A DNA stretch of 52,943 nucleotides from Actinomycetota bacterium (GCA_026393475.1 JAPLAA010000080.1:1-52943), one strand, 5' to 3'. Positions 7,224 through 16,195 are shown, numbered from the stretch's first letter. Notes: generated by a model not told the origin, from the sequence alone. A program made the numbers and translations.

Positions 7224-9683
7224 TCACGCACGCATGCGCAGGCCCTCGGGGTCGAGCACGGGTTCGTGGCGCAACGAGGCCGGGCGTCGACGACCGATGA
7301 TCTCGATCTCGAATCCGGACTCGGCCGTGGCCAGTGACGTCGGGATGTAGCCGAGCGCCAGCGACACGCCGGAGTAGTGGGCGTAGCCACCGGAGGTGAC
7401 CCAGCCGACCACCTCGCCGTCGTGCCACACCGGCTCGTCACCGATCACGTCGGCGGGCGCCTCGGGATCGACCTCGACCTCGAACATCACGAGCTTGCGC
7501 TGCGGGCCGCCTGCCGCGATCTCTGCCTCGACGGCGTCGCGGCCGATGAAGTCGTGGTCGAACTTGAGCACGCGGTCCATACCGGCCTCGAGCGGGGTGT
7601 AGATCGGCCGGTACTCGCGGAACCAGGTGCCGAAGTTCTTCTCGAGGCGCATCGTGATGAGCGCCCGGAACCCGAACAGACCCATGTCGAACTCCTGGCC
7701 GGCCTCCCAGATGAGATCGAACAGATAGCGCTGGTACTCGGGCTGCACCCAGATCTCGTAACCGAGGTCGCCGGTGTAGGTCATGCGGCTGAGCCACACC
7801 GGCGCCATGCCGATGTTCACCTTCCGGAACGCCATGAACGGGAAGTCCTTGGTGGCCAGCGAGGTGTCGGTGAGCTTCTGCAGCACGTCACGCGAACGGG
7901 GGCCGGCGACGGTGAGGCCCACCATCGACAGCGACAGCACCTCGAACCGGATCGGCGAGCCGCCGGGCAGGTGGTCGAGGAACCAGCGAGGGTGGTGCAC
8001 CTCGGCAGCCTGCGACCCGAACAGGAAGAACTCGTCGTCACCGATGCGGCTCACGGAGAACTCGCCGACGATCTTTCCCTGCGGGTTCAGCATCGCGGTG
8101 AGGTTGGTGCGGCCGATCTTCGGCAGCGCGTTGGTGAACAGGCCCTGCAGCCATGCGGCCGAGCCCTCACCGCTGACCTTGTACTTGGCGAAGTTCGACG
8201 CCTCGCTGAAGCCGACGCGCTCGCGCACGGCCTTCGACTCCTCGGCCACCGTGTCGAACGCGTTCGAGCGGTAGAACGTGACGTCCTCGACCGGCTCGAG
8301 GCCGGGCTTCTGGAACCACAGCGGGTGCTCGAGACCGAAGCCGGCGCCCCACACCGCATTGTGCGCCGTGAGGCGGTCGTAGATGGGCGTCGTGTGCAGC
8401 GGGCGAGCAGCGGGCAGTTCCTCGTTGGGGAACGTGATGCGGAACCGCCGCGAGTAGTTCTCGCGCACCTTGGCGTTCGTGTAGCCGAGCGTCGCGAAGT
8501 CGCCGTAACGAGCCACGTCCATCGCCCAGATGTCGGCGCCCGGGTCGCCGTGCACCATCCACTGGGCGAGGCTGAGTCCCACGCCGCCGCCCTGTGAGAG
8601 GCCGGCCATCACGGCGCAGGCGCTCCACATGCCGCGCATGCCCTTGATCGGGCCGACGAGCGGGTTGCCGTCGGGGCTGAACGTGAACGGGCCGTTGACG
8701 AACTTCTGGATGCCGGCGCGGCCGACCGCGGGGAAGTGCTCGAAGGCCCGCTCGAGCTCGGGCGAGATGCGGTCGAGGTCGTGGGGGAGGAGCTGGAACA
8801 CGAAGTCCCACGGGGTCTGCTTCGCCGACCACACCCGGTTGTCCTGCTCGTAGGTGCCGAGCAGGATCGACTGGCCCTCCTGGCGGGCGTAGATCTCGCC
8901 GGCGAAGTCGATCATGTGTGGCAGCTCGCGGCCGTTGGTCTGGTTGTACTCGATCACCTCCGGCATCGGCTCGGTCATCAGGTAGTGGTGCTCCATGGCC
9001 AGCACGGGCAGCTCGAGGCCGGCCATGCGACCGACCTCACGGGCCCAGAGGCCGCCGGCGTTCACGACGTGCTCGGCGTGGATGGTGCCCTTGGCATCGC
9101 CCGTGGTCGGGTCGTAGGTGTGCACGTCCCACGTGCCGTCCTGGCGCTGGGCGAGGCCGTTCACCCAGGTGTTCTGGTACACCTCGGCGCCGCGGTTGCG
9201 GGCGCAGATCGAGTAGGCGTGGGTGACGCCGTAGGGGTCGACGCTGCCCTCGTCCTCGTCGTAGAGCGCGCCGACGAAGTACTTCTCCTCGAGCAGCGGG
9301 TTGAGCTCCTTGGCCTCCTTCATGGAGATGATCTCCATGTGCATCCCGAGGTAGCGGCCGCGGGCCTGCGCCATCCGCAGCCAGTCGAGGCGCTCCGGGG
9401 TGTCGGCGAGCTGGATGCCGCCGGGCAGGTGGATGCCGCAGTTCTGGCCGCTCTCGGCCTCGATCTCGCGGTACAGGTTCACCGTGTACTGCTGGAGGCG
9501 GGCCACGTTGGGGTCACCGTTGAGGGTGTGCATGCCGCCCGCGGCGTGCCACGTGCTGCCGGCGGTGAGCTGCGCCTTCTCGACGAGGACGACGTCGGTC
9601 CAGCCCTCCTTGGTGAGGTGGTACAGCACGCTGGCGCCGACCACGCCACCGCCGATCACCACGACCTGTGCCGATGTCTTCAT
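7224..9683 (-). CDS. Dimethylglycine/sarcosine dehydrogenase-like FAD oxidoreductase with GcvT domain
   Basis: 819-aa enzyme of the DMGDH/SDH type, expected to oxidise an N-methyl group and pass the C1 unit to tetrahydrofolate. Residues 8-20 form the FAD Rossmann motif VIGGGVVGASVL. The STWHAAGG motif holds His46, which corresponds to the covalent flavin His of DMGDH. A DAO-like domain runs to about residue 430, then a GcvT-like folate domain (VAGPRSRDVLQKL, MRLEKNFGTWFREYRP) to the C-terminus. It lies 86 nt downstream of an MttB-family methyltransferase on the same strand, and the sox operon is nearby, so a role in methylated-amine breakdown is likely. Which methylamine it uses is not determined by the sequence. 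A purine-rich AAGGGGAAAG precedes the ATG. Confidence 0.88.
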   Translation of the reverse strand: MKTSAQVVVIGGGVVGASVLYHLTKEGWTDVVLVEKAQLTAGSTWHAAGGMHTLNGDPNVARLQQYTVNLYREIEAESGQNCGIHLPGGIQLADTPERLDWLRMAQARGRYLGMHMEIISMKEAKELNPLLEEKYFVGALYDEDEGSVDPYGVTHAYSICARNRGAEVYQNTWVNGLAQRQDGTWDVHTYDPTTGDAKGTIHAEHVVNAGGLWAREVGRMAGLELPVLAMEHHYLMTEPMPEVIEYNQTNGRELPHMIDFAGEIYARQEGQSILLGTYEQDNRVWSAKQTPWDFVFQLLPHDLDRISPELERAFEHFPAVGRAGIQKFVNGPFTFSPDGNPLVGPIKGMRGMWSACAVMAGLSQGGGVGLSLAQWMVHGDPGADIWAMDVARYGDFATLGYTNAKVRENYSRRFRITFPNEELPAARPLHTTPIYDRLTAHNAVWGAGFGLEHPLWFQKPGLEPVEDVTFYRSNAFDTVAEESKAVRERVGFSEASNFAKYKVSGEGSAAWLQGLFTNALPKIGRTNLTAMLNPQGKIVGEFSVSRIGDDEFFLFGSQAAEVHHPRWFLDHLPGGSPIRFEVLSLSMVGLTVAGPRSRDVLQKLTDTSLATKDFPFMAFRKVNIGMAPVWLSRMTYTGDLGYEIWVQPEYQRYLFDLIWEAGQEFDMGLFGFRALITMRLEKNFGTWFREYRPIYTPLEAGMDRVLKFDHDFIGRDAVEAEIAAGGPQRKLVMFEVEVDPEAPADVIGDEPVWHDGEVVGWVTSGGYAHYSGVSLALGYIPTSLATAESGFEIEIIGRRRPASLRHEPVLDPEGLRMRA

Positions 9684-9769
9684 TGCTTTCCCCTTGAACT
9701 GGTTGATCTCGTGTGAATCGCTGGCATCACGCCGGCCGACCTCAGACCTCAGACGTCAGCCGCGAACGG

Positions 9770-11347
9770 TCAGAAGTCGGTGGCGACGCCACCTTCGGCG
9801 ATGCGACGGTCGACGAAGGCGCGCAGCTCGGCCTGGACCTCCGGGTCCATCGCCGGCGGCTCGTAGGCGGCGAGGAAGCGGTCGACGAGGCCGTGCGAAC
9901 GCTGATCGGCCGTCGGGCGTCCCGCCTCGTCCCACGTCTCGTAGTTGCGCCAGTCCGACAGGAAGGGTCGGTAGAACGCGTCACGGAAACGGGACTGGGT
10001 GTGTGCGGTGCCGAAGAAGTGGCCGCCCGGGCCGACCTCCTCGATCGTGTCGATCGGGATCGAGTCGGCATCGACCTGCACGGGCTCGAGCATCTTCGCC
10101 ACCATCTGCAACAGGTCGGCGTCCATCAGCATCTTGTCCATGCTGGCGTGGAGACCGCCCTCCATCCAGCCGGCGCCGTGCATGAGGAAGTTCACGCCAC
10201 CCATCACGGCACCCCAGAGGGAGAACACGCTCTCGTAGGCCGCCTGGGCGTCGAGGGTGTTCGCGGCGCACACGTTGCTGCTGCGGTAGGGCACGCCGTA
10301 CCGGCGGCACAGCTGGCCGCTGATCATCGCGGTGCGCACGTACTCGGGCGTACCGAACGCCGGCGCGCCCGACTGCATGTCGACGTTGCTCGTGAACCCG
10401 CCGTACATGACCGGCGAGCCGGGGTTGACGATCTGCATGAACGCGATGCCGGCGAGGGCCTCGGCGTTCTGCTGGGCGAGCGCTCCGCCGAGGGTGATCG
10501 GGGCCATCGCGCCGGCGAGGGTGAACGGGGTGACCACCACCGGCTGGTTGTGGCGGGCGAACTCGATCATGCCCTGCGCCATCGGGATGTCGAGGCGCAG
10601 CGGGGAGTTGGTGTTCACGACCGTCATCACCGACGGCTCGCGGTCGATCGTCGCCATGTCGACGCCGCGTGCGATGCGCACCATCTCGATGCAGTCCTGG
10701 TTGCGCTGGCGACCGAGGCTGTAGCAGTGCAGGCCCTTGTCGGTCATCGTGAGGATGTCGTACGAGGCCTCGAGGTGGCGGATCGACGAGTGGATGTCGA
10801 CCGGCTCGACCGGATAACCCGGCACGTAGTGGATCGCGTCGAGCATCTGGGCGAGCTTGAGCAGGTCGCGGAATCCTTCGCGGTCGCCGATGCGGCGCAC
10901 GCCGTTGCGATCGACGTAGTTCGGGGCGCTCGCGACCGTGCCGAACGCCATCCACCGACCGCCGACCCGGATGTTGCGAGCCGGGTTCCAGCTGTGCAGC
11001 GTGAACTCCGACGGCGCGGTGGTGATGGCGCGCTCGATCAGCTCGCGCGGGAAGCGCACCCGGCTGTTCGACTCGTCGACCTGGGCACCGGCCTCGCGCA
11101 TGATGCTGCGCGACTCGGGGCACAGGAACTCCATGCCGATCCGCTCGAGGATCGTCAACGACGCCTCGTGGATCGTCTCGATCTCGTCGGCCGAGAGAAC
11201 TTCGGTGTGGTTGAGCCGCATGTACGGTTGCCGGAATGGGAGTTGCTCGGGCAAGCGGTTGCGCATGCCCTCGTTCCGCTCACGACCGCGACGTCGCGTC
11301 CCTGCTCCGCCAGTGGTCCCCGGGTCGTCCTGAGAGGTCTCGGTCAC
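9770..11347 (-). CDS. Trimethylamine methyltransferase (MttB) family protein, non-pyrrolysine type
   Basis: TIM-barrel corrinoid-dependent methyltransferase family; relatives without pyrrolysine demethylate quaternary amines such as glycine betaine. The frame has no internal TAG, so this is the MtgB-like class. Recognisable segments include VLSADEIETIHEASL near the N-terminus and the core ITLGGALAQQNAEALAG ... NVDMQSGAPAFGTPEY, nearly shared with the MttB gene at 51619. The GTG at 11347 (525 aa) is preferred over the ATG at 11266 (498 aa). A TAGTGT box ends 8 nt before it, and the Arg-rich segment between the two starts (RRRGRER) resembles the N-terminus of the 51619 paralogue. No corrinoid protein gene is present in the window, so the methyl acceptor protein must be elsewhere. 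Substrate unknown. Confidence 0.88.
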   Translation of the reverse strand: MTETSQDDPGTTGGAGTRRRGRERNEGMRNRLPEQLPFRQPYMRLNHTEVLSADEIETIHEASLTILERIGMEFLCPESRSIMREAGAQVDESNSRVRFPRELIERAITTAPSEFTLHSWNPARNIRVGGRWMAFGTVASAPNYVDRNGVRRIGDREGFRDLLKLAQMLDAIHYVPGYPVEPVDIHSSIRHLEASYDILTMTDKGLHCYSLGRQRNQDCIEMVRIARGVDMATIDREPSVMTVVNTNSPLRLDIPMAQGMIEFARHNQPVVVTPFTLAGAMAPITLGGALAQQNAEALAGIAFMQIVNPGSPVMYGGFTSNVDMQSGAPAFGTPEYVRTAMISGQLCRRYGVPYRSSNVCAANTLDAQAAYESVFSLWGAVMGGVNFLMHGAGWMEGGLHASMDKMLMDADLLQMVAKMLEPVQVDADSIPIDTIEEVGPGGHFFGTAHTQSRFRDAFYRPFLSDWRNYETWDEAGRPTADQRSHGLVDRFLAAYEPPAMDPEVQAELRAFVDRRIAEGGVATDF

Positions 11348-11355
11348 GTCGTGCG

Positions 11356-11361
11356 ACACTA
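11356..11361 (-). promoter_or_regulatory. -10 box TAGTGT for the MttB-family gene
   Basis: TANNNT hexamer 8 nt before the GTG at 11347; the same hexamer lies before soxA. It supports the longer reading frame. Confidence 0.45.
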
Positions 11362-11444
11362 CACCGGCGAGGGCTATTCCTTGTACGGTTGTCACACGAA
11401 TTCGGTCGAGGAAGCAGGCATACGTCGAGGGGGCGAGCCACCGC

Positions 11445-12590
11445 ATGAGCACGATCGTGGGGATCGACATCACCCACCACCAACTGCCGCTCGACCCGCC
11501 GTTCCCGGCCTCGTGGGACCCGCAGCCACGGACGAAGTTCCCGGTCACGATCGTGCGCGTCCGCGACTCCGAGGGCAGGGAGGGGATCGGCTCGGGCGAC
11601 GCGATGCACGGCTTCGCCGACTACGCCCGGTACTTCCTGGGTGAGGATCCGCTCGACATGGCCCAGCACGCCGCACGCCTCATGAACGTCGACTTCCACG
11701 CCGGCCGCCCCTGGTCGCTCGACCTGGCGCTGTGGGACCTGGTCGGCAAGATCGAACAGCGGCCCGTGTGGCAGCTCCTCGGCGGTACGTCGCCACGGCT
11801 GCGCCTGTACGCGTCGACCGCCGTCCACCGGTCGATCCCGGAGATGGTGCAGACCGCCCACCGGCTGCTCGACCAGGGCTTCGACGCGATGAAGGTGCGC
11901 TTCGGGCGGCCGACGCTGGGCGACGACCTGGCCGTGCTCGAAGCGGTCCGCGACTCGGTCGGCGATCGCCTGACCCTCATGGTGGACTGCAATCAGGGTT
12001 GGCGGATGCCCTGGGACGGCCGCCGCCCCTGGGATGTCGTCACGGCCTGGGGCGTCGCCGAACGCCTCATCGGGGAGGACGTGTTCTGGATGGAGGAGCC
12101 GCTGCACCGCGGCGACTACGCGGGCATGACCGAGCTCCGCTCGCGGGTACGCGCAGCAGGTTCGATGCGCATCGCCGGTGGCGAGATGACGCGTGAGCCA
12201 TACGAATTCCGCGAGCTGCTCGACCGGGAGTGCCTCGACGTGTTCCAGCCGGACTGCACGTGCACGCAGGGCATCAGCGGGCTGGCGCCGATCGGCCGTC
12301 GGATCGACGCGGCGGGCAAGGTGTTCTCCCCGCACACCTGGGGCAACGGCATCGGGGTGATGGCCAACCTGCACCTCGCTGCCGGCACCGTCGGCCAGGC
12401 CGGCTCACTGTGGATGGAGTGGCCCGAGGATCCGCCCGAGTGGAGCATCGAACGCCGCGACTACCCGTTGACCGCGCCGCTGCGGGCCGACGGCGGCTGG
12501 TTCGAGTTGTCCGACCGGCCCGGGCTCGGCATCGAGCTCGACGAGGCCGTCCTGGCCCGTACGGTCAGCACGGTCGCCACCTTCGACTGA
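11445..12590 (+). CDS. Enolase-superfamily enzyme (mandelate racemase/muconate lactonizing type)
   Basis: 381-aa barrel enzyme that abstracts the proton next to a carboxylate, with Mg2+ bound at the barrel end. Visible residues: Lys150-x-Arg152 (DAMKVRFG) in place of the usual K-x-K; metal ligands Asp181 (VDCNQGW), Glu217/218 (WMEEPL) and Glu247 (AGGEM); Asp270 (VFQPD) and His297 (SPHTWGNG) as a likely acid/base pair. The His/Asp pair suggests a racemase or sugar-acid dehydratase branch; the substrate is unknown. It is divergent from the MttB-family gene with 97 nt between starts. A GAGGGGG stretch precedes the ATG. Its last 186 nt are overlapped antisense by the gene at 12405. Confidence 0.85.
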   Translation: MSTIVGIDITHHQLPLDPPFPASWDPQPRTKFPVTIVRVRDSEGREGIGSGDAMHGFADYARYFLGEDPLDMAQHAARLMNVDFHAGRPWSLDLALWDLVGKIEQRPVWQLLGGTSPRLRLYASTAVHRSIPEMVQTAHRLLDQGFDAMKVRFGRPTLGDDLAVLEAVRDSVGDRLTLMVDCNQGWRMPWDGRRPWDVVTAWGVAERLIGEDVFWMEEPLHRGDYAGMTELRSRVRAAGSMRIAGGEMTREPYEFRELLDRECLDVFQPDCTCTQGISGLAPIGRRIDAAGKVFSPHTWGNGIGVMANLHLAAGTVGQAGSLWMEWPEDPPEWSIERRDYPLTAPLRADGGWFELSDRPGLGIELDEAVLARTVSTVATFD

Positions 12591-13664
12591 CCCGCTCGCG
12601 GCCCGTCCGCCGCCGCGGTGCCCATCGCGGTGCACGGTCCACAACACCAGTGCGATCGCCCCGAGGCAGGCGACCAGGCGCATCAGCGAACGCACCTCGG
12701 CCGGTTCGATCCAGGTCGGCTTGGGCAGGAGCGCACTCGCGGCGATCGTGGCCCAGGGCAGTCGGTACTCCGACTCGAGCACGTCCCACAGCAGGGCGCC
12801 GACGATCAGGCCGGCCGTGTAGTACGGCCACGTCCCTCCGTCGAGCAGCAGCCGCACGGACACTCCCAGCAGGAGCGCGCAGGTCACATGGCCGCGCAGC
12901 GTGACCCAGCCCACGGCCACGATGCACAAGGCGAGCTGGACGAGGCGCAGCGTCACCGGCATCGTCGAGGACGTGCCGGTGAAGAGCCGGTACACCGAGT
13001 CGGGAGCGACCCACACCGAGGGCTTCGCGCCGCCCACGGTCCCGCTCGACGCGAGCAGGAACGGCGCCCAGGTCACCGCACCGATGGCGAGGCTCAGGCA
13101 GGGGAGTGCGACGCGCCGCCGCCAGCTGTCGCTCGGGCGCATCAGCACCGGCAGCAGGAACACCGCCCACGGCTTCACGGCGAGCGCCACGCCGAGGGCC
13201 ACCGCGGCGGAGGCGTGGCGCCCACGTTGCACGGCCGCCACGGCCATCACCGCGAGGGCGATCGTCGCCGCGTCGTCGAGGTGCCCCTGGAACGCGAAGG
13301 TGCGCCACCAGGCGAGCGCGATCAGCCCACCGAGGCCGAGCACCAGCGGGCTGCGGTCGCGAGCGCCGTCCATCCGGAACAGCGCCACCATCGACACCAC
13401 GAACATCGCGGCGACGGCGAGCGGGAACGCGTGGTCGCCCAGATCGGCGAGCAGACCGATCGACAACAGGGCGATCGGCCCCGACTGGATGTTCGGACGT
13501 TCCGCATAGACCCGGAGGCCCTCGTCACCGACCATGCCCCGGTAGGCGTCGACGAAGAACGCGAGGTCACCCGTGTGCGACGGGGCGAACACCGTCGCCG
13601 ACACCGCCGCGGCCAGGACGAGGCCCACCAGGACGGCGAACGCGGGAGGTCGGACGGAGGGCAC
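12405..13664 (-). CDS. Polytopic membrane protein, GT87-like glycosyltransferase (probable)
   Basis: 419-aa protein, mostly hydrophobic, with about nine to ten predicted transmembrane segments. The N-terminal signal-anchor and the first loop (SHTGDLAFFVDAYRGM, then AERPNIQSGPIALLSIG) resemble the Asp-containing extracytoplasmic loop of GT-C/GT87 mannosyltransferases that use polyprenyl-phosphate sugars. The loop AFQGHLDDAATIALAV and ALAVKPWAVFLLPVL also fit that fold. The last 60 or so residues are hydrophilic and are encoded antisense to the 3' end of the enolase-superfamily gene; no earlier stop exists in frame. Start is a GTG at 13664 with no clear Shine-Dalgarno. Membrane topology is secure; the sugar and acceptor are not. 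Confidence 0.7.
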   Translation of the reverse strand: MPSVRPPAFAVLVGLVLAAAVSATVFAPSHTGDLAFFVDAYRGMVGDEGLRVYAERPNIQSGPIALLSIGLLADLGDHAFPLAVAAMFVVSMVALFRMDGARDRSPLVLGLGGLIALAWWRTFAFQGHLDDAATIALAVMAVAAVQRGRHASAAVALGVALAVKPWAVFLLPVLMRPSDSWRRRVALPCLSLAIGAVTWAPFLLASSGTVGGAKPSVWVAPDSVYRLFTGTSSTMPVTLRLVQLALCIVAVGWVTLRGHVTCALLLGVSVRLLLDGGTWPYYTAGLIVGALLWDVLESEYRLPWATIAASALLPKPTWIEPAEVRSLMRLVACLGAIALVLWTVHRDGHRGGGRAASGSVEGGDRADRTGQDGLVELDAEPGPVGQLEPAAVGPQRRGQRVVAAFDAPLGRILGPLHPQ

Positions 13665-13779
13665 GAGAGATCATCGGCTCGATCGGCCGCCGGCTGAAGC
13701 CGACCGTCCAGGTCACGATCCCCAGCGCGAGCGCACGGTCGCCGGCTCGCCGAGCCTGCTGGCCACCAGGACGGGCGGG

Positions 13780-14745
13780 TCAGCGGGTCACGATCGTGCC
13801 GGCGTCGCCACGGATGACGGCCGCTGCGTCGTCGAGCGACCCGATGATCGCCGGATGGCCGGTCTCGTCGACGAACCGGCACGCGGCCTCGACCTTCGGT
13901 CCCATCGACCCGGCGGCGAACGATCGCGCCCGCATCGCCGCCACCGACGTGTGGCGGATCGGCCGGTGCCCCGAGGTGCCCCATCCGTCGTACACGGCGT
14001 CGACGTCGGTGAGCAGCACGAGGCGGTGCGCGCCCAGCGACACCGCGAGCACCGCCGAGGCGAGGTCCTTGTCGATGACCGCCTCGACCCCGCGGAGGCC
14101 GCCCTCGCCGTCGGGAGCGACCGGCACGCCACCACCGCCACCGCAGACCACCAGCGTGCCGGCATCGACGAGCAGCCGGATCGAAGCGAGCTCGACGATC
14201 ATCCTCGGCTCCGGCGACGCCACGACCCGCCGCCACCGGTTGCCGTCCCGCCCGATCGTCCAACCGTGGTGCAGCGCGAGGTCGGTGGCCGTCGTCTCGT
14301 CGTACACGGGCCCGACCGGCTTCGTCGGGTGGGCGAACGCCGGGTCGGCCGGATCCACCACCACCCGGGTCACCATCGCCACCGACTCCCGACCGGGCAG
14401 CGCGTTCGACAGCTCCTGGGTGAGCAGGTACCCGATCATCCCCTCGGTCTCGGCGTCGAGGACGTCGAGCGGCACGGCACCGCCGGCCGCCGCCGTGGCC
14501 TCGGCACCGAGGGCGAGCATGCCCACCTGCGGTCCGTTGCCGTGGGTGAGCACCATCCGCCACGCGTCGGCGGCGGGCGCGATCGCGGCAGCGGCGCGGC
14601 GTGCGTTGCGGAGCTGGCTGCTCCAGCTCAGGGGTTCGCCGCGTCGAGCGAGCGCGTTCCCGCCCACGGCCACCACGACGAGGCCGTCGCCGGGGGTCAT
14701 CGCCCCATCGGTCCCGTCCACCCCGCGCTCAGCGGCAGCGTTCAT
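13780..14745 (-). CDS. arcC: Carbamate kinase
   Basis: 321-aa amino-acid-kinase-fold enzyme that interconverts carbamoyl phosphate + ADP with ATP + carbamate. Family hallmarks: VVAVGGNALARRGEP at the N-terminus (phosphate site), LTHGNGPQVGMLAL, the VCGGGGGVPVAPDG loop, GVEAVIDKDLASAVLA (nucleotide/Mg2+ site) and GSMGPKVEAACRFV near the C-terminus. Length is typical. The ATG at 14745 overlaps the stop of the upstream GTPase gene as ATGA, so the two are translationally coupled. No arginine deiminase or ornithine carbamoyltransferase gene is nearby, so the carbamoyl phosphate source is unclear; purine or allantoin breakdown are other known contexts for this enzyme. Confidence 0.95.
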   Translation of the reverse strand: MNAAAERGVDGTDGAMTPGDGLVVVAVGGNALARRGEPLSWSSQLRNARRAAAAIAPAADAWRMVLTHGNGPQVGMLALGAEATAAAGGAVPLDVLDAETEGMIGYLLTQELSNALPGRESVAMVTRVVVDPADPAFAHPTKPVGPVYDETTATDLALHHGWTIGRDGNRWRRVVASPEPRMIVELASIRLLVDAGTLVVCGGGGGVPVAPDGEGGLRGVEAVIDKDLASAVLAVSLGAHRLVLLTDVDAVYDGWGTSGHRPIRHTSVAAMRARSFAAGSMGPKVEAACRFVDETGHPAIIGSLDDAAAVIRGDAGTIVTR

Positions 14746-16079
14746 GCGCCCGTCCGTGCGGACAGGCACGACGCGATGAACGGCGCGAGCAGCGATGCGA
14801 GATCGGGAGCACCGATCTCACGCAGCGAGTACGAGGCATGGCGAATCGGTCGGTCGACGTGGATCACCCCCGACAGATCGATCGGCGTGCCGGTGACGAC
14901 CACGTCGCACGGCGTCGCCGCGATGGTCGCGGCGAGATCTGCGAGCTGCTGTTCCCCATACCCCATGGCCGGCAGCACCGCGCCGATGTGCGGGTACTTC
15001 GCGAACGTCTCCGCGATCGAGCCCACGGCGAACGGCCTCGGGTCGACCAGCTCGAGCGCACCCGCGGCGCGCGCAGCGACGGTGCCCGCACCGAAGGGCA
15101 TCCCGCCGTGGGTGACGGTGGGACCGTCCTCCACCACCAGCACGCGGGCACCGGAGATCGACGGCCCGTCCGACAGCACCACCGGCGAGGCGGCCTGCAC
15201 GATCGCCGCGTCGGGCGCCAGGCGGCGCACGTTGCCGATGACGGTGCCGACGTCGGCAGGCGCGGCGACGTCGACCTTGTTGACGACGACGATGTCGGCG
15301 AGGCGTACGTTCACCTCGCCCGGGTACCAGCCGCACTCGTGCCCCGGCCGCAGCGGATCGACGACCGTCACCATCACGTCGGGTCGGTAGAAGGGCAGGT
15401 CGTTGTTGCCACCGTCCCACACGATCACGTCGGCCTCGAGCTCAGCGGCGCGCAGGATCGCCTCGTAGTCGACCCCCGCCCACATCACCATGCCCTCTCG
15501 TACCGGCAGCTCGTACTCCTCACGCTCTTCGATGGTGGGGTTCGAGGCCTCGATGTCGTCGAGCGTCGCGAACCGCTGCACGCGCATCGCCTCGAGATCG
15601 CCGTACGGCATCGGATGGCGGACGAGCGCGACCCGCAGGCCGGCGTCTCGGAGGATCCGGCCGATGCGCCGGGTGGTCTGCGACTTGCCCGCGCCCGTGC
15701 GCGAGGCGCACACGGCGATCACCGGCTTCGTCGACCGCAGCATCGTCGCGTCGGGGCCGAGCAGTCGGAAGTCGGCGCCCGCGGCGAGCACTTCGGCCGA
15801 CAGGTGCATCACGTCGGCATACGACAGGTCGCTGTAGGCGAGCACGACCTCGTCGACCCCTTGGTCGCGGATGAGCTGGGTCAGCTCGGCCTGCGGCCGG
15901 ACCGGGATGCCGTCGGGATAGGACGGACCGGCCAGCGACGCAGGGAAGCGCCGGTCGTCGATGCCGGGGATCTGCGCCGCGGTGAACGCCACGACGCGCA
16001 CGTGGGGATCGTCGCGGAACACGAGGGCGAAGTCGTGGAAGTCACGACCGCCCGCTCCCATCACGATCACGTTCCTCAC
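14742..16079 (-). CDS. Cyclic 2,3-diphosphoglycerate synthetase-like P-loop protein (COG2403 type)
   Basis: 445-aa protein with an N-terminal Rossmann-like half (VIVMGAGGRDFHDFALVF) followed by a P-loop NTPase half with Walker A CASRTGAGKSQTTRR near 150 and the Asn-Lys-Val-Asp nucleotide motif (VVVNKVDVA). These features match the family named for archaeal cyclic 2,3-diphosphoglycerate synthetase, but bacterial members have no proven reaction that I can name. The coupling to carbamate kinase (4-nt overlap, same operon) suggests the two act in one pathway. The start is GTG, with GGGAGG 7 nt upstream. No transmembrane segment is evident. The function call is by family only. Confidence 0.75.
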   Translation of the reverse strand: MRNVIVMGAGGRDFHDFALVFRDDPHVRVVAFTAAQIPGIDDRRFPASLAGPSYPDGIPVRPQAELTQLIRDQGVDEVVLAYSDLSYADVMHLSAEVLAAGADFRLLGPDATMLRSTKPVIAVCASRTGAGKSQTTRRIGRILRDAGLRVALVRHPMPYGDLEAMRVQRFATLDDIEASNPTIEEREEYELPVREGMVMWAGVDYEAILRAAELEADVIVWDGGNNDLPFYRPDVMVTVVDPLRPGHECGWYPGEVNVRLADIVVVNKVDVAAPADVGTVIGNVRRLAPDAAIVQAASPVVLSDGPSISGARVLVVEDGPTVTHGGMPFGAGTVAARAAGALELVDPRPFAVGSIAETFAKYPHIGAVLPAMGYGEQQLADLAATIAATPCDVVVTGTPIDLSGVIHVDRPIRHASYSLREIGAPDLASLLAPFIASCLSARTGA

Positions 16080-16195
16080 GGCGAACCTCCCGGACCGTCC
16101 AGCTCACCTCGGTGGTCGAGGCGAGAGATGGACGTCTTCCGAGGTCATCGTGCGCCGGCGGGGGCGAGTGCGACCGGGCCGTTGGACCCGAATCG

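Noticed and set aside
9770..11347. Pyrrolysine-containing MttB
   Set aside because: No in-frame TAG is present, so it belongs to the non-pyrrolysine class; the same holds for the visible part of the 51619 gene.
11266..11347. Short version of the MttB-family gene starting at the ATG 11266
   Set aside because: The upstream GTG has a -10 box at leaderless distance and the extra N-terminal Arg-rich stretch resembles the paralogue at 51619; still possible but less likely.
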